Counted from the first letter of the stretch, positions 26,750 to 35,462 are shown. The stretch: DNA of 64,000 nucleotides from ZC4RG20 sp963782445 (GCA_963782445.1 CAWAJM010000002.1:442292-506291), one strand, 5' to 3'. Notes: a model not told the origin generated them from the sequence alone. Numbers and translations are program-made.

Positions 26750-28111
26750 CTACGCGAGAATCTCGTCCGCGGCCTGCTCGCCCGATTCCATGGCGCCTTC
26801 CATGCCGCGCGCCGAGTGCGCGAGGTGCTCGCCGCAGAAGTGGACGCGCCCCCGCGGCCGGCCCATGACGGCCGCGTAGCGCGTGATCTCGCCCGGCCGG
26901 AAGTACGCCCAGGCGCCCGCCGCGTAAGGGTCCGCGCCCCAGGATTTCGCGCCGATGAATTCGAGCCGGCCCTTGGCCGCGGGTCGCAGACGCTCGATGG
27001 CCGCGATGACCTCGCGCCCGCTCGCCGCCTCGCCGAGCGCGTCGAGCCGCGCGGCCGCAGGCCCCATGATCCAGGCCGTCAGCGTCGTGATCTCGTTCGC
27101 ATCGCTGCCGCCGCGCACGGCCGCGAGCATGCCGGCCGTCGTGTCCGTGAACAGGCTCGGCGAGAAGCCGTCCTCTTCCCAGAAGGCGGCCTTCGGCCGC
27201 AGGTAGACCTGCGTGATCGGCTGCGCGGGCAGCGCGCGCACGGCCTCGGCCTGCGGGCCCTCGAGCGGCGGATCGATCGCGATGCCGCGCAGCACGCCGA
27301 AAGGCAGCGCGCATACGACCCGGCTCGCCGCGAAGCGTGCGCCGTCCGCGGTACGCACGACGGCCGCCTCGGCACCGTTCTCGATCGCCGTCACGGCCTT
27401 GCCGAGCGCGACCTCCCGGGCGAGCCCGGCGGCCATGGCCTCCGGGATGCGCTGCACGCCGCGCTCGGCCGTGAAGCCGACGCTGCCCTCGCGCGCATGC
27501 GCGCGCTGCTCGCGCGAGAACGCGGCCCGGAAGAACAGCAGCAGCGCCGACACGTCGCGCGCGTCGGCGCCGAAGCTCGCGTTCATGCCGTAAGCGATCT
27601 CGATGGCCCGCTCCTCGAGCCCGAGCCCGCGCAGCCAGTCGTGCGCCGAAACGTCGGCCGCGGCGAACTGCGCGTCGCGCCACTGCCCGGGCGTGGGCAG
27701 CGGGTTGTGCCGCATCGCGAGCACGCGGTGATAGGTCCATGGTAAATGGCCCTTGTCGCCCGCCGGGAACGGGTTTGCCGGATGCTCGGGCCAGTCGCGC
27801 TGGCGGATGATCTCGCCGCGCAGCGCGAGGTCCTGCTCGCGGAAGAATTCGAGCAGTGGCGTTACGTCGATGAGCTTCACGCCGCAGCGCTCCGCCGTGC
27901 CGATCACGCGCTCGTAGCCCGCGCCGATGTAGGTGCCGCCGGCCTCGGCGTTGCTGCCTAGATGTTGCATCGAATGAATGCGGCCGCCGACGCGCCGCTG
28001 GGCCTCGAGCACGAGCACGTCGAGCCCGGCGGCCTCGAGCCGGTGCGCGGCCGCGAGCCCGGCCAAGCCCGCGCCGACGACGATGACGTCGTGGCCGCCC
28101 GCGGGTTTCAT
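26750..28111 (-). CDS. FAD-dependent amine oxidase-like protein, candidate coproporphyrinogen oxidase
   Basis: A 453-residue flavoprotein of the amine oxidase/protoporphyrinogen oxidase superfamily. It has the dinucleotide fold VIVVGAGLAGLAAAHRLEAAG (about 9-29), a GGRIHS arginine-containing FAD motif, and a C-terminal FAD-contact block HFCGEHLAHSARGMEGAMES. By general look it is closer to monoamine oxidases than to HemY. It starts at ATG 28111, overlapping the hemH stop by 4 nt, as the last gene of hemE-hemQ-hemH. That position suggests it oxidises coproporphyrinogen III to coproporphyrin III. This role is inference. Confidence 0.75.
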   Translation of the reverse strand: MKPAGGHDVIVVGAGLAGLAAAHRLEAAGLDVLVLEAQRRVGGRIHSMQHLGSNAEAGGTYIGAGYERVIGTAERCGVKLIDVTPLLEFFREQDLALRGEIIRQRDWPEHPANPFPAGDKGHLPWTYHRVLAMRHNPLPTPGQWRDAQFAAADVSAHDWLRGLGLEERAIEIAYGMNASFGADARDVSALLLFFRAAFSREQRAHAREGSVGFTAERGVQRIPEAMAAGLAREVALGKAVTAIENGAEAAVVRTADGARFAASRVVCALPFGVLRGIAIDPPLEGPQAEAVRALPAQPITQVYLRPKAAFWEEDGFSPSLFTDTTAGMLAAVRGGSDANEITTLTAWIMGPAAARLDALGEAASGREVIAAIERLRPAAKGRLEFIGAKSWGADPYAAGAWAYFRPGEITRYAAVMGRPRGRVHFCGEHLAHSARGMEGAMESGEQAADEILA

Positions 28112-29205
28112 GGCGAGTCGACCCCGCACAGCGAGGGCTTCACCGGGCCCGGCCGGCCGCTGAGACAGCAGTCGGCGGGACAGTAGTCGTGGCTCGGGCC
28201 GAGCGCGCCGAGCGCGCGCCGCACGGGCGCTGCCGCCATGCGTTCGACGATGAGGTCGCGGACCATGCCGACATAGGCCGGATGCGTGCCGACCGTGGCC
28301 GCGCGAATCATATTGATGCCGAGCCGCTCGGCCGCGGCCGCCGCGACCGTGTCGAGATCGATGACGACCTCCATGTGATCGCAGACGAAGCCGATCGGCA
28401 CGACGACGACGTCCTCGATGCCTTCGGCCTGCTGCTCGGCCAGCGCGTCGGAGATGTCGGGGCGGAGCCAGGGTTCGCCGCCGTAGCGCGCGTTGTTGCT
28501 CTGGAAGACGAGCCGCCAGCGCTGGTGCTCGAGGGCGTCGCCGACGAGGCGGCAGGCTTCCTGCAGCTGGGTCTCGTAGCGCGAGTGGCGCGCCATGGAT
28601 TCCGGCAGGCTGTGCGCCGTGAACAGTATCGCCGCCCCGCCGCGCCGCTCGGGCTCGAGCCGCGCGAGCGCCGCGCGCGTGCAGTCGGCCACGGCCTCGA
28701 CGAAGCCCGGGTGATTGAAGCCGAGGCGCAGCTTGTCGATCGCGATGGGCGGCTCGATGCCGCGCATCGCCTCGTAGAGATCCTCTCGATAGCGCCTGCA
28801 GCCGCTGTAGGAGCCGAAAGTGCTCGTCACGTAGGCACAGGCGCTGCGCACACCGTCGCGGTGCATGCGCTCGAGCGTGTCGCCGAGCAGCGGATGCCAG
28901 TTGCGGTTGCCCCAGTAGATGGGCAGGGCGGGGCCTTTTTCGTCGAGCGCCTGGCGCAGGGCCGCGATGAACGCGCGCACGTGGGCATTGATCGGGCTCA
29001 CGCCGCCGTAGGCGTCGTAGCGCTTCGCAATCTCGCGCTTGGTCTCCTCGCCGACGCGCAGGCCTCTAAAGACATTTTCGAGGAACGGCGCGACGTCGGC
29101 GGGCCCTTCGGGGCCGCCGAAAGAGACGACGAGCACGGCGTCGTATTCATGCGCGCGCTCGTCGAAAAGCTCGGGCCGGCGCTCGCCCGATGCGGCCGAG
29201 CTCAC
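28108..29205 (-). CDS. hemH: Ferrochelatase HemH/CpfC with Cys-rich C-terminus
   Basis: Inserts iron into porphyrin, either protoporphyrin IX or coproporphyrin III. The 365-residue protein has conserved blocks VSFGGPEGPADVAPFLENV, the catalytic-His region LFTAHSLPESM, and VVVPIGFVCDHMEV. The C-terminus carries four cysteines (342, 346, 347, 360), resembling the 2Fe-2S cluster ligands of some bacterial ferrochelatases. It starts at GTG 29205, overlapping hemQ by 4 nt. Because HemQ is next door, the physiological substrate may be coproporphyrin III. Confidence 0.92.
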   Translation of the reverse strand: MSSAASGERRPELFDERAHEYDAVLVVSFGGPEGPADVAPFLENVFRGLRVGEETKREIAKRYDAYGGVSPINAHVRAFIAALRQALDEKGPALPIYWGNRNWHPLLGDTLERMHRDGVRSACAYVTSTFGSYSGCRRYREDLYEAMRGIEPPIAIDKLRLGFNHPGFVEAVADCTRAALARLEPERRGGAAILFTAHSLPESMARHSRYETQLQEACRLVGDALEHQRWRLVFQSNNARYGGEPWLRPDISDALAEQQAEGIEDVVVVPIGFVCDHMEVVIDLDTVAAAAAERLGINMIRAATVGTHPAYVGMVRDLIVERMAAAPVRRALGALGPSHDYCPADCCLSGRPGPVKPSLCGVDSP

Positions 29206-29996
29206 AACGGGCTCTGCCAGGCCGCCTTGCCGACGAAGAAGGGGCCGAGACTGTCGAGGTACTGCGACGTCTGCTCGGTCTTGCGCATGTCCTGCACGAC
29301 GGCCGAGAGCGGATGCAGCTTGGCGCCGAGCAGGCCCACGATGAAGTCGTTGTCGTTGCGGTCGAGGCCGTGACAGGCGAGCCGCACGTCCGCGGCAACG
29401 CCGGCCTGGCCGTAACGCTTCGCGAGCGTGCCGTGCTCGGCCAGAATCTGCCGCTGGTGGTCGGCCGGCAGGGTCTGGAAACGCTTCGCACGCTGCAGCG
29501 GATACCAGATGGACCAGTGGTTCTTCGGATTCAGCAGCTTCTGCAACGGCTTCGTGAACAGCGTGTCCTCGAGATCGGGCTCGTAACCGATCGAGTAGGT
29601 GCGCCCCAGCATGTCGTACTCGGGGCGGTGCTCGAAGTCGTCGAACGGCGCCGCGTTGAACGTCTCGCGCAGCGGGCCGACGAAGACGTCCGGGTCCTCG
29701 CTCGCCACGATGACGGCGATGCCCTGCGGGTCGTTAGCATCGAGATAGAGCGCGCCGACGAGACCGGAGAGCGCGAGCCGCTCGGCCGCCGCCTCTGGGC
29801 TCGCGCAGCCCGTGAACGCCGTGAATTTCATGAACAGGCGCCGGTCGAGCGAGATGACATCGCCGTTGCGCCGGCCTTTCTCACTGAGGTCCAGGCGTTC
29901 GCGCTGCGCCGGCGCGGCGCCGACCTGCGCGTTCGCGCCGGCCTGCTCGGGCGCCTGGCTTTGCTGGGTCGCCGAATTGGGATCGCTCGCGTTCAT
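29202..29996 (-). CDS. hemQ: HemQ-like coproheme decarboxylase (chlorite dismutase family)
   Basis: A 264-residue chlorite-dismutase-fold protein. In the HemQ (ChdC) branch the enzyme decarboxylates coproheme to heme b with peroxide. Family landmarks are present: a Tyr in WYPLQRAKRF (Tyr165) matching the catalytic-Tyr YP motif, and a proximal-His candidate in AEHGTLAKRYG (His188). The conserved ending GPFFVGK is also there. Residues 1-30 are a Gln/Ala-rich extension. It starts at ATG 29996 inside the hemE stop and ends in the hemH start. True chlorite dismutase is the alternative, but context argues strongly for HemQ. Confidence 0.82.
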   Translation of the reverse strand: MNASDPNSATQQSQAPEQAGANAQVGAAPAQRERLDLSEKGRRNGDVISLDRRLFMKFTAFTGCASPEAAAERLALSGLVGALYLDANDPQGIAVIVASEDPDVFVGPLRETFNAAPFDDFEHRPEYDMLGRTYSIGYEPDLEDTLFTKPLQKLLNPKNHWSIWYPLQRAKRFQTLPADHQRQILAEHGTLAKRYGQAGVAADVRLACHGLDRNDNDFIVGLLGAKLHPLSAVVQDMRKTEQTSQYLDSLGPFFVGKAAWQSPL

Positions 29997-31030
29997 GGGT
30001 TTCTCCTTGGCTCTCGAGCGCGGCGCTCGCCGTGCACGGCTTCGACGAGCGCCGCGACGCTCTCGAGCGGGGTCGTCGGCAGAATGCCGTGCCCCAAATT
30101 GACGATGTGGCCGGCCGGCTCGACTTCGGCGAGCAGCCGCTCGGCCGCCGCACGCGTGGGCGCGGCGCCCGCCGTCAGGACGGCCGGATCAATATTACCC
30201 TGGAGCGCTCGCCCCGGGTGGCGCCGCTGCAGGTCGGCGAGATCCACGCGCCAGTCGACGGCCAATACCTCGGCCGGCAGGCTCGCATAGGCTTCGACGA
30301 GATGCGGCGCGTTCTGCAGGAACAGGATTCTCGGCACGCCGGCTGCGCCGACGGCCTCGAGCAGTGCGGTGAGGTGCGGCCGGATCAGCGCCTCCCAGTC
30401 GCGCAGCGAGAGCACGCCGGCCCAGGAATCGAAGATCTGCACGGCGTCGGCACCGGCCGCGGCCTGGCGCTTGAGATAGTCGGCCATGTAGTGCGAGAGC
30501 AGACCGAGCAGCCGGTCGAGCAGATCCGGCCGCGCCGCGGCGAAGGCGCGCAGGGTGGGAAAATCCTTGGCGCCCCGGCCTTCGACGAGATAGGCCGCGA
30601 GCGTCCATGGCGCGCCGCAGAAGCCGAGCAGCGCCGTCGTCGGCGGCAGCTCCGCGCGCGTCAGCGCGAGCGCGCGCATGACCTCGGGGGCGATGGCTTC
30701 CGGGTCGGGCGTCGCCAGGCGCGCGAGCGCGGCCTCGTCGCGGATCGGGTTCGCGACGATGGGGCCCGGATCGAAGTCGAGCTCGATGCCGAGCGCGGGC
30801 AGCGGGCTCATGATGTCGGCGAAAACGATGGCCGCGTCGAGCGGGAAGCGCTTCAGCGGCATGAGCGTGACTTCGGCCGCGAGCTCGGGCGAGGCCGCGA
30901 GCTCCTTGAAGGCGTGCTTCGCGCGCAGCGCGCGGTACTCGGGCAGATAGCGGCCGGCCTGGCGCATGATCCAGAGCGGGCGGCGGGCCGTGGGCTCGCC
31001 GTTGAGGGTCTGTAAGAGCAGCTTCGTCAT
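29993..31030 (-). CDS. hemE: Uroporphyrinogen decarboxylase
   Basis: Converts uroporphyrinogen III to coproporphyrinogen III, the branch-point intermediate of both heme routes. The 345-residue protein has the N-terminal signature RPLWIMRQAGRYLPEYRALR and the conserved Asp in FADIMSPLPALG. Its C-terminal GNIDP and LGHGILP blocks are also typical. The stop overlaps the hemQ start by 4 nt, making it the first gene of hemE-hemQ-hemH-FAD oxidase. A repeat unit separates it from the upstream regulator genes. Confidence 0.96.
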   Translation of the reverse strand: MTKLLLQTLNGEPTARRPLWIMRQAGRYLPEYRALRAKHAFKELAASPELAAEVTLMPLKRFPLDAAIVFADIMSPLPALGIELDFDPGPIVANPIRDEAALARLATPDPEAIAPEVMRALALTRAELPPTTALLGFCGAPWTLAAYLVEGRGAKDFPTLRAFAAARPDLLDRLLGLLSHYMADYLKRQAAAGADAVQIFDSWAGVLSLRDWEALIRPHLTALLEAVGAAGVPRILFLQNAPHLVEAYASLPAEVLAVDWRVDLADLQRRHPGRALQGNIDPAVLTAGAAPTRAAAERLLAEVEPAGHIVNLGHGILPTTPLESVAALVEAVHGERRAREPRRNP

Positions 31031-31044
31031 CGGTCTCTCGAACC

Positions 31045-31132
31045 AGAAAAGGGGTCAGAGCCCTTTTTCGGCAAATGCTCGGCGCAGCCCGCCGCGGGCC
31101 GGGCGCGAAAAAGGGCTCTGACCCCTTTTCTG
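31045..31132. repeat. Inverted pair of the GGGGTCAGAGCCC repeat (REPIN-like)
   Basis: Two inverted arms around about 35 nt lie between the response-regulator stop and the hemE start, all on the same strand. The hairpin could reduce read-through between the two parts of the heme cluster, leaving hemE to its own promoter or a processed transcript. Confidence 0.8.
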
Positions 31133-31133
31133 A

Positions 31134-31871
31134 TCATTCGGGCTCGGGCTCCGCCGAAAAGCGATAGCCTACGCCGCGGACGGTGTGGAAATGCGCGGGC
31201 GCTTCCGGGTTGCGCTCGAAGCGCTTACGCAGCCGCGCGATGAAGTTGTCGATCGTGCGCGTGGAGGGGAACACTTCGTAGCCCCAGACGCGGTCGAGGA
31301 TCTCCTCGCGCGTCACGATCGCGCCCGCGTGCTCCGCCAGCACCTTGAGGATCATGGCTTCCTTGTGCGTGAGGGCATGCTCGTCGCCTTCCCAGGAGGT
31401 GGCCTGATACGTGTGGAAGTCCACGCGGTTGCCGTCGAACGCGAGCGTCGACTCCGTCTCGTCGTACCAGCGGCTGCGCTTCAAGATTGCGGCGACGCGC
31501 AGCAGCAGCTCCTTGAGATGAAACGGCTTCGCGAGGTAGTCGTCGCCGCCGGCCTCGAAACCGCGGATGCGATCGGCCGCGTCGCCCTTGACGGTCAGGA
31601 ACAGCACGGGCGTCTGGCGCCCCTCGGCGCGGATCGCCTCGCAGACCTCGAGACCGTTCATCTTCGGCATCATGACGTCGAGCAGGATTAGATCGAAACG
31701 GCGCCCGCGGGCCTTCTCGAGACCGTCCGCGCCGTCGTGCGCGACCTCGGTCTCGTAGCCTTCGGCCTCGAGGTTCTCGCGGATGCCCTCCGCCAGATGC
31801 GCCTCGTCGTCCACGACGAGGATGCGCGCGGGGCGCCCGGGCCGGACGGCGCTCATGACGGGCTCGCTCAT
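31134..31871 (-). CDS. OmpR-family response regulator
   Basis: A 245-residue two-domain regulator. The receiver domain has acidic residues VVDDE (about 19-23), the phospho-acceptor Asp65 in LILLDVMMPKMNG, and a late switch Lys in YLAKPFH. A winged-helix DNA-binding domain follows (HALTHKEAMILKVLAEHAG; VRGVGYRF). ATG 31871 overlaps the kinase stop by 4 nt, so the two form a pair. Its position between hemL and hemE suggests it may respond to heme, iron or redox state, but nothing in the sequence fixes the signal. Confidence 0.9.
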   Translation of the reverse strand: MSEPVMSAVRPGRPARILVVDDEAHLAEGIRENLEAEGYETEVAHDGADGLEKARGRRFDLILLDVMMPKMNGLEVCEAIRAEGRQTPVLFLTVKGDAADRIRGFEAGGDDYLAKPFHLKELLLRVAAILKRSRWYDETESTLAFDGNRVDFHTYQATSWEGDEHALTHKEAMILKVLAEHAGAIVTREEILDRVWGYEVFPSTRTIDNFIARLRKRFERNPEAPAHFHTVRGVGYRFSAEPEPE

Positions 31872-32953
31872 CGCTCCGCCCGCTCCGGCCAGCTGATCGT
31901 CAGCGTCGCGCCTTGTCCCGGCCCGCGGCTGCTCGCCCCGATCGTCCCGCCGGAAAGATCGACGAGCCGCTTGACGATGTAAAGGCCAAGCCCCGTGCCG
32001 GCCATCGAGCGCCTGAGCTCGTCGCCGAGACGATGAAATTTCTCGAAGATCATGGCTGCGTCCTCGGGCGGAAAGCCGAGCCCGTCATCGGCGACCGTGA
32101 GCTCGACGCGCCCCGCGGCCGCGCGCCCCGTGACCGCGATTCTGTGGCCTTCGCCCGCGACGCAGGCCTTGACCGCGTTGTCGAGCAGGTTGCGCAGGAT
32201 CGTCTCGAGCGCGGAAGGGTCGATCTCGAGCCGCAAGCCTTGCGCCACCTCGACGGCCACCTCGATGCCGCTCGCAGCCGCCCGCTCGGCGATCTCCGCG
32301 ACGCCGGCCGCGGCCGTGCTCGCGAGGTCCACGGTCTCGGGCGAGAGCACCTGCCGGCCTTCCTCGAGCCGCGTCGTATCGAGCAGGTTGTCGACCATGC
32401 GCAGCAGCCGCTCGGCGTCGTCGAGAATACGGCGTCCAAGCCGCCGGCTGTCGGGCGCCTCGGCCCGCATGAGCAGGGTCTCGGCCGCGAGCCGCACGCT
32501 CGCTATCGGGCTTTTGAACTCGTGCGAGACGGCGGCGAGAAAGTTCTGCTGCCGGCGCCGGAGCTCGGCGTCGTGGCGGATCGTGAGCGTGAGCACGGCC
32601 ATGCCTGCGACGAGCACGGCGATGAAGAAGCTGCCTTCCCAGAGGTAGCGAATGCGCGTGCGTGCGGCGGCGAGGTCGAGCGCCTTGAGCGCGGCCGGAT
32701 GCACGCGCACGGTGCCGTTCGCGAAGTCCATGTCGAGATGCGGCATGAGCCGCGTCACGTCGTCGGGCGCCCGCCCCGCGAGAAACGCGCCGACCACCTC
32801 GGCGTCGGCCTCGTAGAGCGCCGTGATGCGCTGCTGCACGGCCCGGGCATTGACGATGTTTTCGGCCATCCAATAGCCGACCTGCACGATCGAAATCACG
32901 AGCAGCGTCAGGAAGCCGATGAGCAGGGCCTTGCTCGGGTCGCGGCGCAGCAC
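31868..32953 (-). CDS. Membrane sensor histidine kinase
   Basis: A 361-residue kinase with transmembrane segments at about 9-30 and 108-125 enclosing a roughly 78-residue periplasmic sensor region. A HisKA domain follows with the phosphorylated His144 in AVSHEFKSP, then a HATPase domain with N box NLLDNAVKA, VADDGLGF and GTGLGLYIVKRL. No HAMP or heme-binding motif is obvious. I chose GTG 32953, preceded by AGGA, 4 nt after the hemL stop; the open frame continues upstream as a shadow in hemL. It partners the overlapping response regulator. Confidence 0.9.
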   Translation of the reverse strand: MLRRDPSKALLIGFLTLLVISIVQVGYWMAENIVNARAVQQRITALYEADAEVVGAFLAGRAPDDVTRLMPHLDMDFANGTVRVHPAALKALDLAAARTRIRYLWEGSFFIAVLVAGMAVLTLTIRHDAELRRRQQNFLAAVSHEFKSPIASVRLAAETLLMRAEAPDSRRLGRRILDDAERLLRMVDNLLDTTRLEEGRQVLSPETVDLASTAAAGVAEIAERAAASGIEVAVEVAQGLRLEIDPSALETILRNLLDNAVKACVAGEGHRIAVTGRAAAGRVELTVADDGLGFPPEDAAMIFEKFHRLGDELRRSMAGTGLGLYIVKRLVDLSGGTIGASSRGPGQGATLTISWPERAER

Positions 32954-32957
32954 GTTC

Positions 32958-34388
32958 CTAAGTCCCCACTGCCGGAGGCGTGCGCTCGAGCACTTCGGCG
33001 AGCGTGGCCGCGAGCCGATCGATGTCGGCGCGCGTGTGCGCGAGCGAGAGGAAGGCGATCTCGTAGGCCGAGGGCGCGAGCGCGACGCCGCGCTCGAGCA
33101 GGCCGTGGAACACGCGGCCGTAGTATTCGGCGGCGCGCGCGTCGAGCGCCTCGGCCGCGCGCGGCGGCTCATCGGCATACCAGGCGATCCAGAACATCGA
33201 GCCCATGCGCGCGAGCGTCGCCGGCACGGGGCCCGCGGCCAGCACCGGCGTCAGCACCTTCTCGAGGTACTCGCCGAGCTCCTCGAGCCGGTGCCAACCG
33301 TCCTCGTCCTGCAGCGTGCGCAGCGTCGCGAGGCCCGCCGTCATGGCGATCGGATTCCCCGAGAGCGTGCCGGCCTGATAGACGTCGCCCTCGGGCGCGA
33401 GCTTGCGCATGATCTCGCGCCGGCCGCCGAAAGCGCCGACGGGCATGCCGCCGCCGATGACTTTGCCGAAAGTCGCCAGATCGGGCGTGATCTTGAACCG
33501 CTCGGCCGCGCCGCCGGAGCCGACGCGGAAGCCGCTGATGACTTCGTCGAAAATCAGCAGCGCGCCGTGCCGGTCGCAGAGAAAACGCAGCGTCTCGAGG
33601 AACGCGGGCCGCTGCAGCAGCAGCCCGTTGTTGGCCGGCACGGGCTCGATGATCGCGGCCGCGATCGATTCGCCCTCGCGCTCGAACAGCGTCTCGAGCA
33701 CCGCCGCGTCGTCGAGCGGCACGACGCGCGTGAGCTCGGCGAACGCCGCCGGCACGCCGTTCGAGGACGGTTGGCCGAACGTCGCCAAACCCGAGCCCGC
33801 GGCGACGAGCAGCGCGTCCGCGTGGCCGTGATAGCAGCCCGAGAACTTGACGATGAGATCGCGCCCTGTCATGCCGCGCGCGAGCCGAATGGCCGTCATG
33901 ACGGCCTCGGTGCCCGAGGAGACGAAGCGCACCTGTTCGAGTCCCGGGTAAGCCCGCACGACGGCCTCGGCCAGCTCGATCTCTTCGCGGCACGGTGCGC
34001 CGAAAGACGTGCCGCGCCGGCAAGCGGCCTCGACGGGCTCGATGACGCGCGGATGCGCGTGGCCGAGGATCAACGGCCCCCAGGAGCCGACGAAGTCGAG
34101 ATACTCCCGCCCGTCGACGTCGACGACCGTCGCGCCGCGGCCCTCGCGCAGCACGAGCGGCGTGCCGCCGACGGCGCCGAAGGCCCGCACGGGCGAGTCG
34201 ACGCCGCCGGGCAGCACCTTCTCGGCGCGCGCGAACCAAGCCGCGGACTCCGGTCCGGCCGTGCCGCTCGAGCCGCCGGCACCCGGGCCGCTGGCGCTCC
34301 CGGCGCCGCTCGCGCCGGCCGCACGCGCCGCGCTTTGGCCCCGGCCGCCGCCGTTCGTCCTGTTCGCCTCGTCGTCCCCTTCGCTCAC
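32958..34388 (-). CDS. hemL: Glutamate-1-semialdehyde 2,1-aminomutase
   Basis: Second enzyme of the C5 pathway, making 5-aminolevulinate. The protein is about 476 residues, longer than the usual 425-430. The extra length is a Gly/Ala/Ser-rich N-terminal stretch (about residues 10-45) before the normal start WFARAEKVLPGGVDSPVRAF. The PLP-lysine lies in TFGKVIGGGMPVGAFGG. The start at GTG 34388 overlaps the hemB stop by 4 nt. A start inside the linker would remove the extension, but I see no good candidate. Confidence 0.93.
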   Translation of the reverse strand: MSEGDDEANRTNGGGRGQSAARAAGASGAGSASGPGAGGSSGTAGPESAAWFARAEKVLPGGVDSPVRAFGAVGGTPLVLREGRGATVVDVDGREYLDFVGSWGPLILGHAHPRVIEPVEAACRRGTSFGAPCREEIELAEAVVRAYPGLEQVRFVSSGTEAVMTAIRLARGMTGRDLIVKFSGCYHGHADALLVAAGSGLATFGQPSSNGVPAAFAELTRVVPLDDAAVLETLFEREGESIAAAIIEPVPANNGLLLQRPAFLETLRFLCDRHGALLIFDEVISGFRVGSGGAAERFKITPDLATFGKVIGGGMPVGAFGGRREIMRKLAPEGDVYQAGTLSGNPIAMTAGLATLRTLQDEDGWHRLEELGEYLEKVLTPVLAAGPVPATLARMGSMFWIAWYADEPPRAAEALDARAAEYYGRVFHGLLERGVALAPSAYEIAFLSLAHTRADIDRLAATLAEVLERTPPAVGT

Positions 34389-35386
34389 AGCCAGCCTCCG
34401 CGCAGTGCGTCGCGCGCGTGATAGGTGATGATCTGGTCGGCCCCGGCGCGGCGGATCGCGAGCAGGTTCTCGCGCACCACGGCGGGCTCGTCGAGCCAGC
34501 CGTTCGCGGCTGCGGCCTTCATGGCGGAGTATTCGCCGGACACATTGTAGGCGGCGAGCGGCAGATCCGATATTTCGCGCACGGCCCGAATCACGTCCAG
34601 GTACGGCAGCGCGGGCTTGACCATGAGCATGTCGGCGCCTTCCTCGGTGTCGAGGTCGGCCTCGCGCAGCGCCTCGCGCACGTTGCGGCAGTCCATCTGG
34701 TAGCTCTTGCGGTCGCCGGCCTCGGGCGTCGAATCGGCCGCGTCGCGGAACGGGCCGTAGTAGGCCGAGGCGTACTTCACGGCGTAGGACATGAGGATCA
34801 CGCGCTCGAAGCCGTTCCGATCGAGGGTATCGCGGAGGGCCGCGACGCGGCCGTCCATCATGTCCGAGGGCGCGACGACGTCCGCGCCCGCGCGGGCATG
34901 GCTCAGCGCCGCCTCGACGAGCGGCGCGAGCGAGCGGTCGTTGTCGACGTAGCCCCCATCGAGTACGCCGCAGTGACCGTGGCTCGTATACGCGCACAGG
35001 CATACGTCGGTCATGACGACGAGCTCGTCGCCGAAAGCGCTCTTGAGCCGCTCGACGGCGCGCTGCACGGCTCCGTTCGGGTCGGCCGCCGCGGCGCCAT
35101 GGGGCGTTTTCGTGCCGTGCTCGGGATGCCCGAACAGCAGCACGGCGCGGATGCCGAGCTCGAGATCGGCTTCGACCTGCGCGAGCAGGTTTTCGACGCC
35201 GTGCAGCGAGATGCCCGGCATCGACGGTACCGGCTCGTCGGCCTTGGCCGCCGGCAGTACGAAGTGGGGCATGACGAGTTGCGACGCCGTGACGCTCGTC
35301 TCGGCGACGAGATTGCGCAGCGCCGGCGTGCGCCGCAGACGGCGGGGCCGCCGGCGGTCGGGCAGGGTGATTGCGGCTTCGGGCAT
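34385..35386 (-). CDS. hemB: Delta-aminolevulinic acid dehydratase (porphobilinogen synthase)
   Basis: Condenses two 5-aminolevulinate molecules to porphobilinogen. The 333-residue protein has the cysteine-rich zinc site DVCLCAYTSHGHCG, the two active-site lysines in MSYAVKYASAYYGPFRDA and MVKPALPYLD, and SGEYSAMKAAAANGW. ATG 35386 follows a GGAG site; the frame open upstream to 35602 is not conserved. The zinc-type cysteines contrast with the metal-independent or Mg-only forms of some bacteria. Confidence 0.96.
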   Translation of the reverse strand: MPEAAITLPDRRRPRRLRRTPALRNLVAETSVTASQLVMPHFVLPAAKADEPVPSMPGISLHGVENLLAQVEADLELGIRAVLLFGHPEHGTKTPHGAAAADPNGAVQRAVERLKSAFGDELVVMTDVCLCAYTSHGHCGVLDGGYVDNDRSLAPLVEAALSHARAGADVVAPSDMMDGRVAALRDTLDRNGFERVILMSYAVKYASAYYGPFRDAADSTPEAGDRKSYQMDCRNVREALREADLDTEEGADMLMVKPALPYLDVIRAVREISDLPLAAYNVSGEYSAMKAAAANGWLDEPAVVRENLLAIRRAGADQIITYHARDALRGGWL

Positions 35387-35462
35387 TTTCGTCTCCGTCA
35401 GTATTTGGGATTCGGCGCGCTGCGGCGCCGCGGGCGGCCCCCTCACGGGTCGTGGACCGCGC

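Noticed and set aside
29202..29996. Calling the chlorite-dismutase-fold protein a respiratory chlorite dismutase
   Set aside because: No chlorate or perchlorate genes nearby; the HemQ-type Tyr motif and the hemE/hemH operon fit coproheme decarboxylase better.
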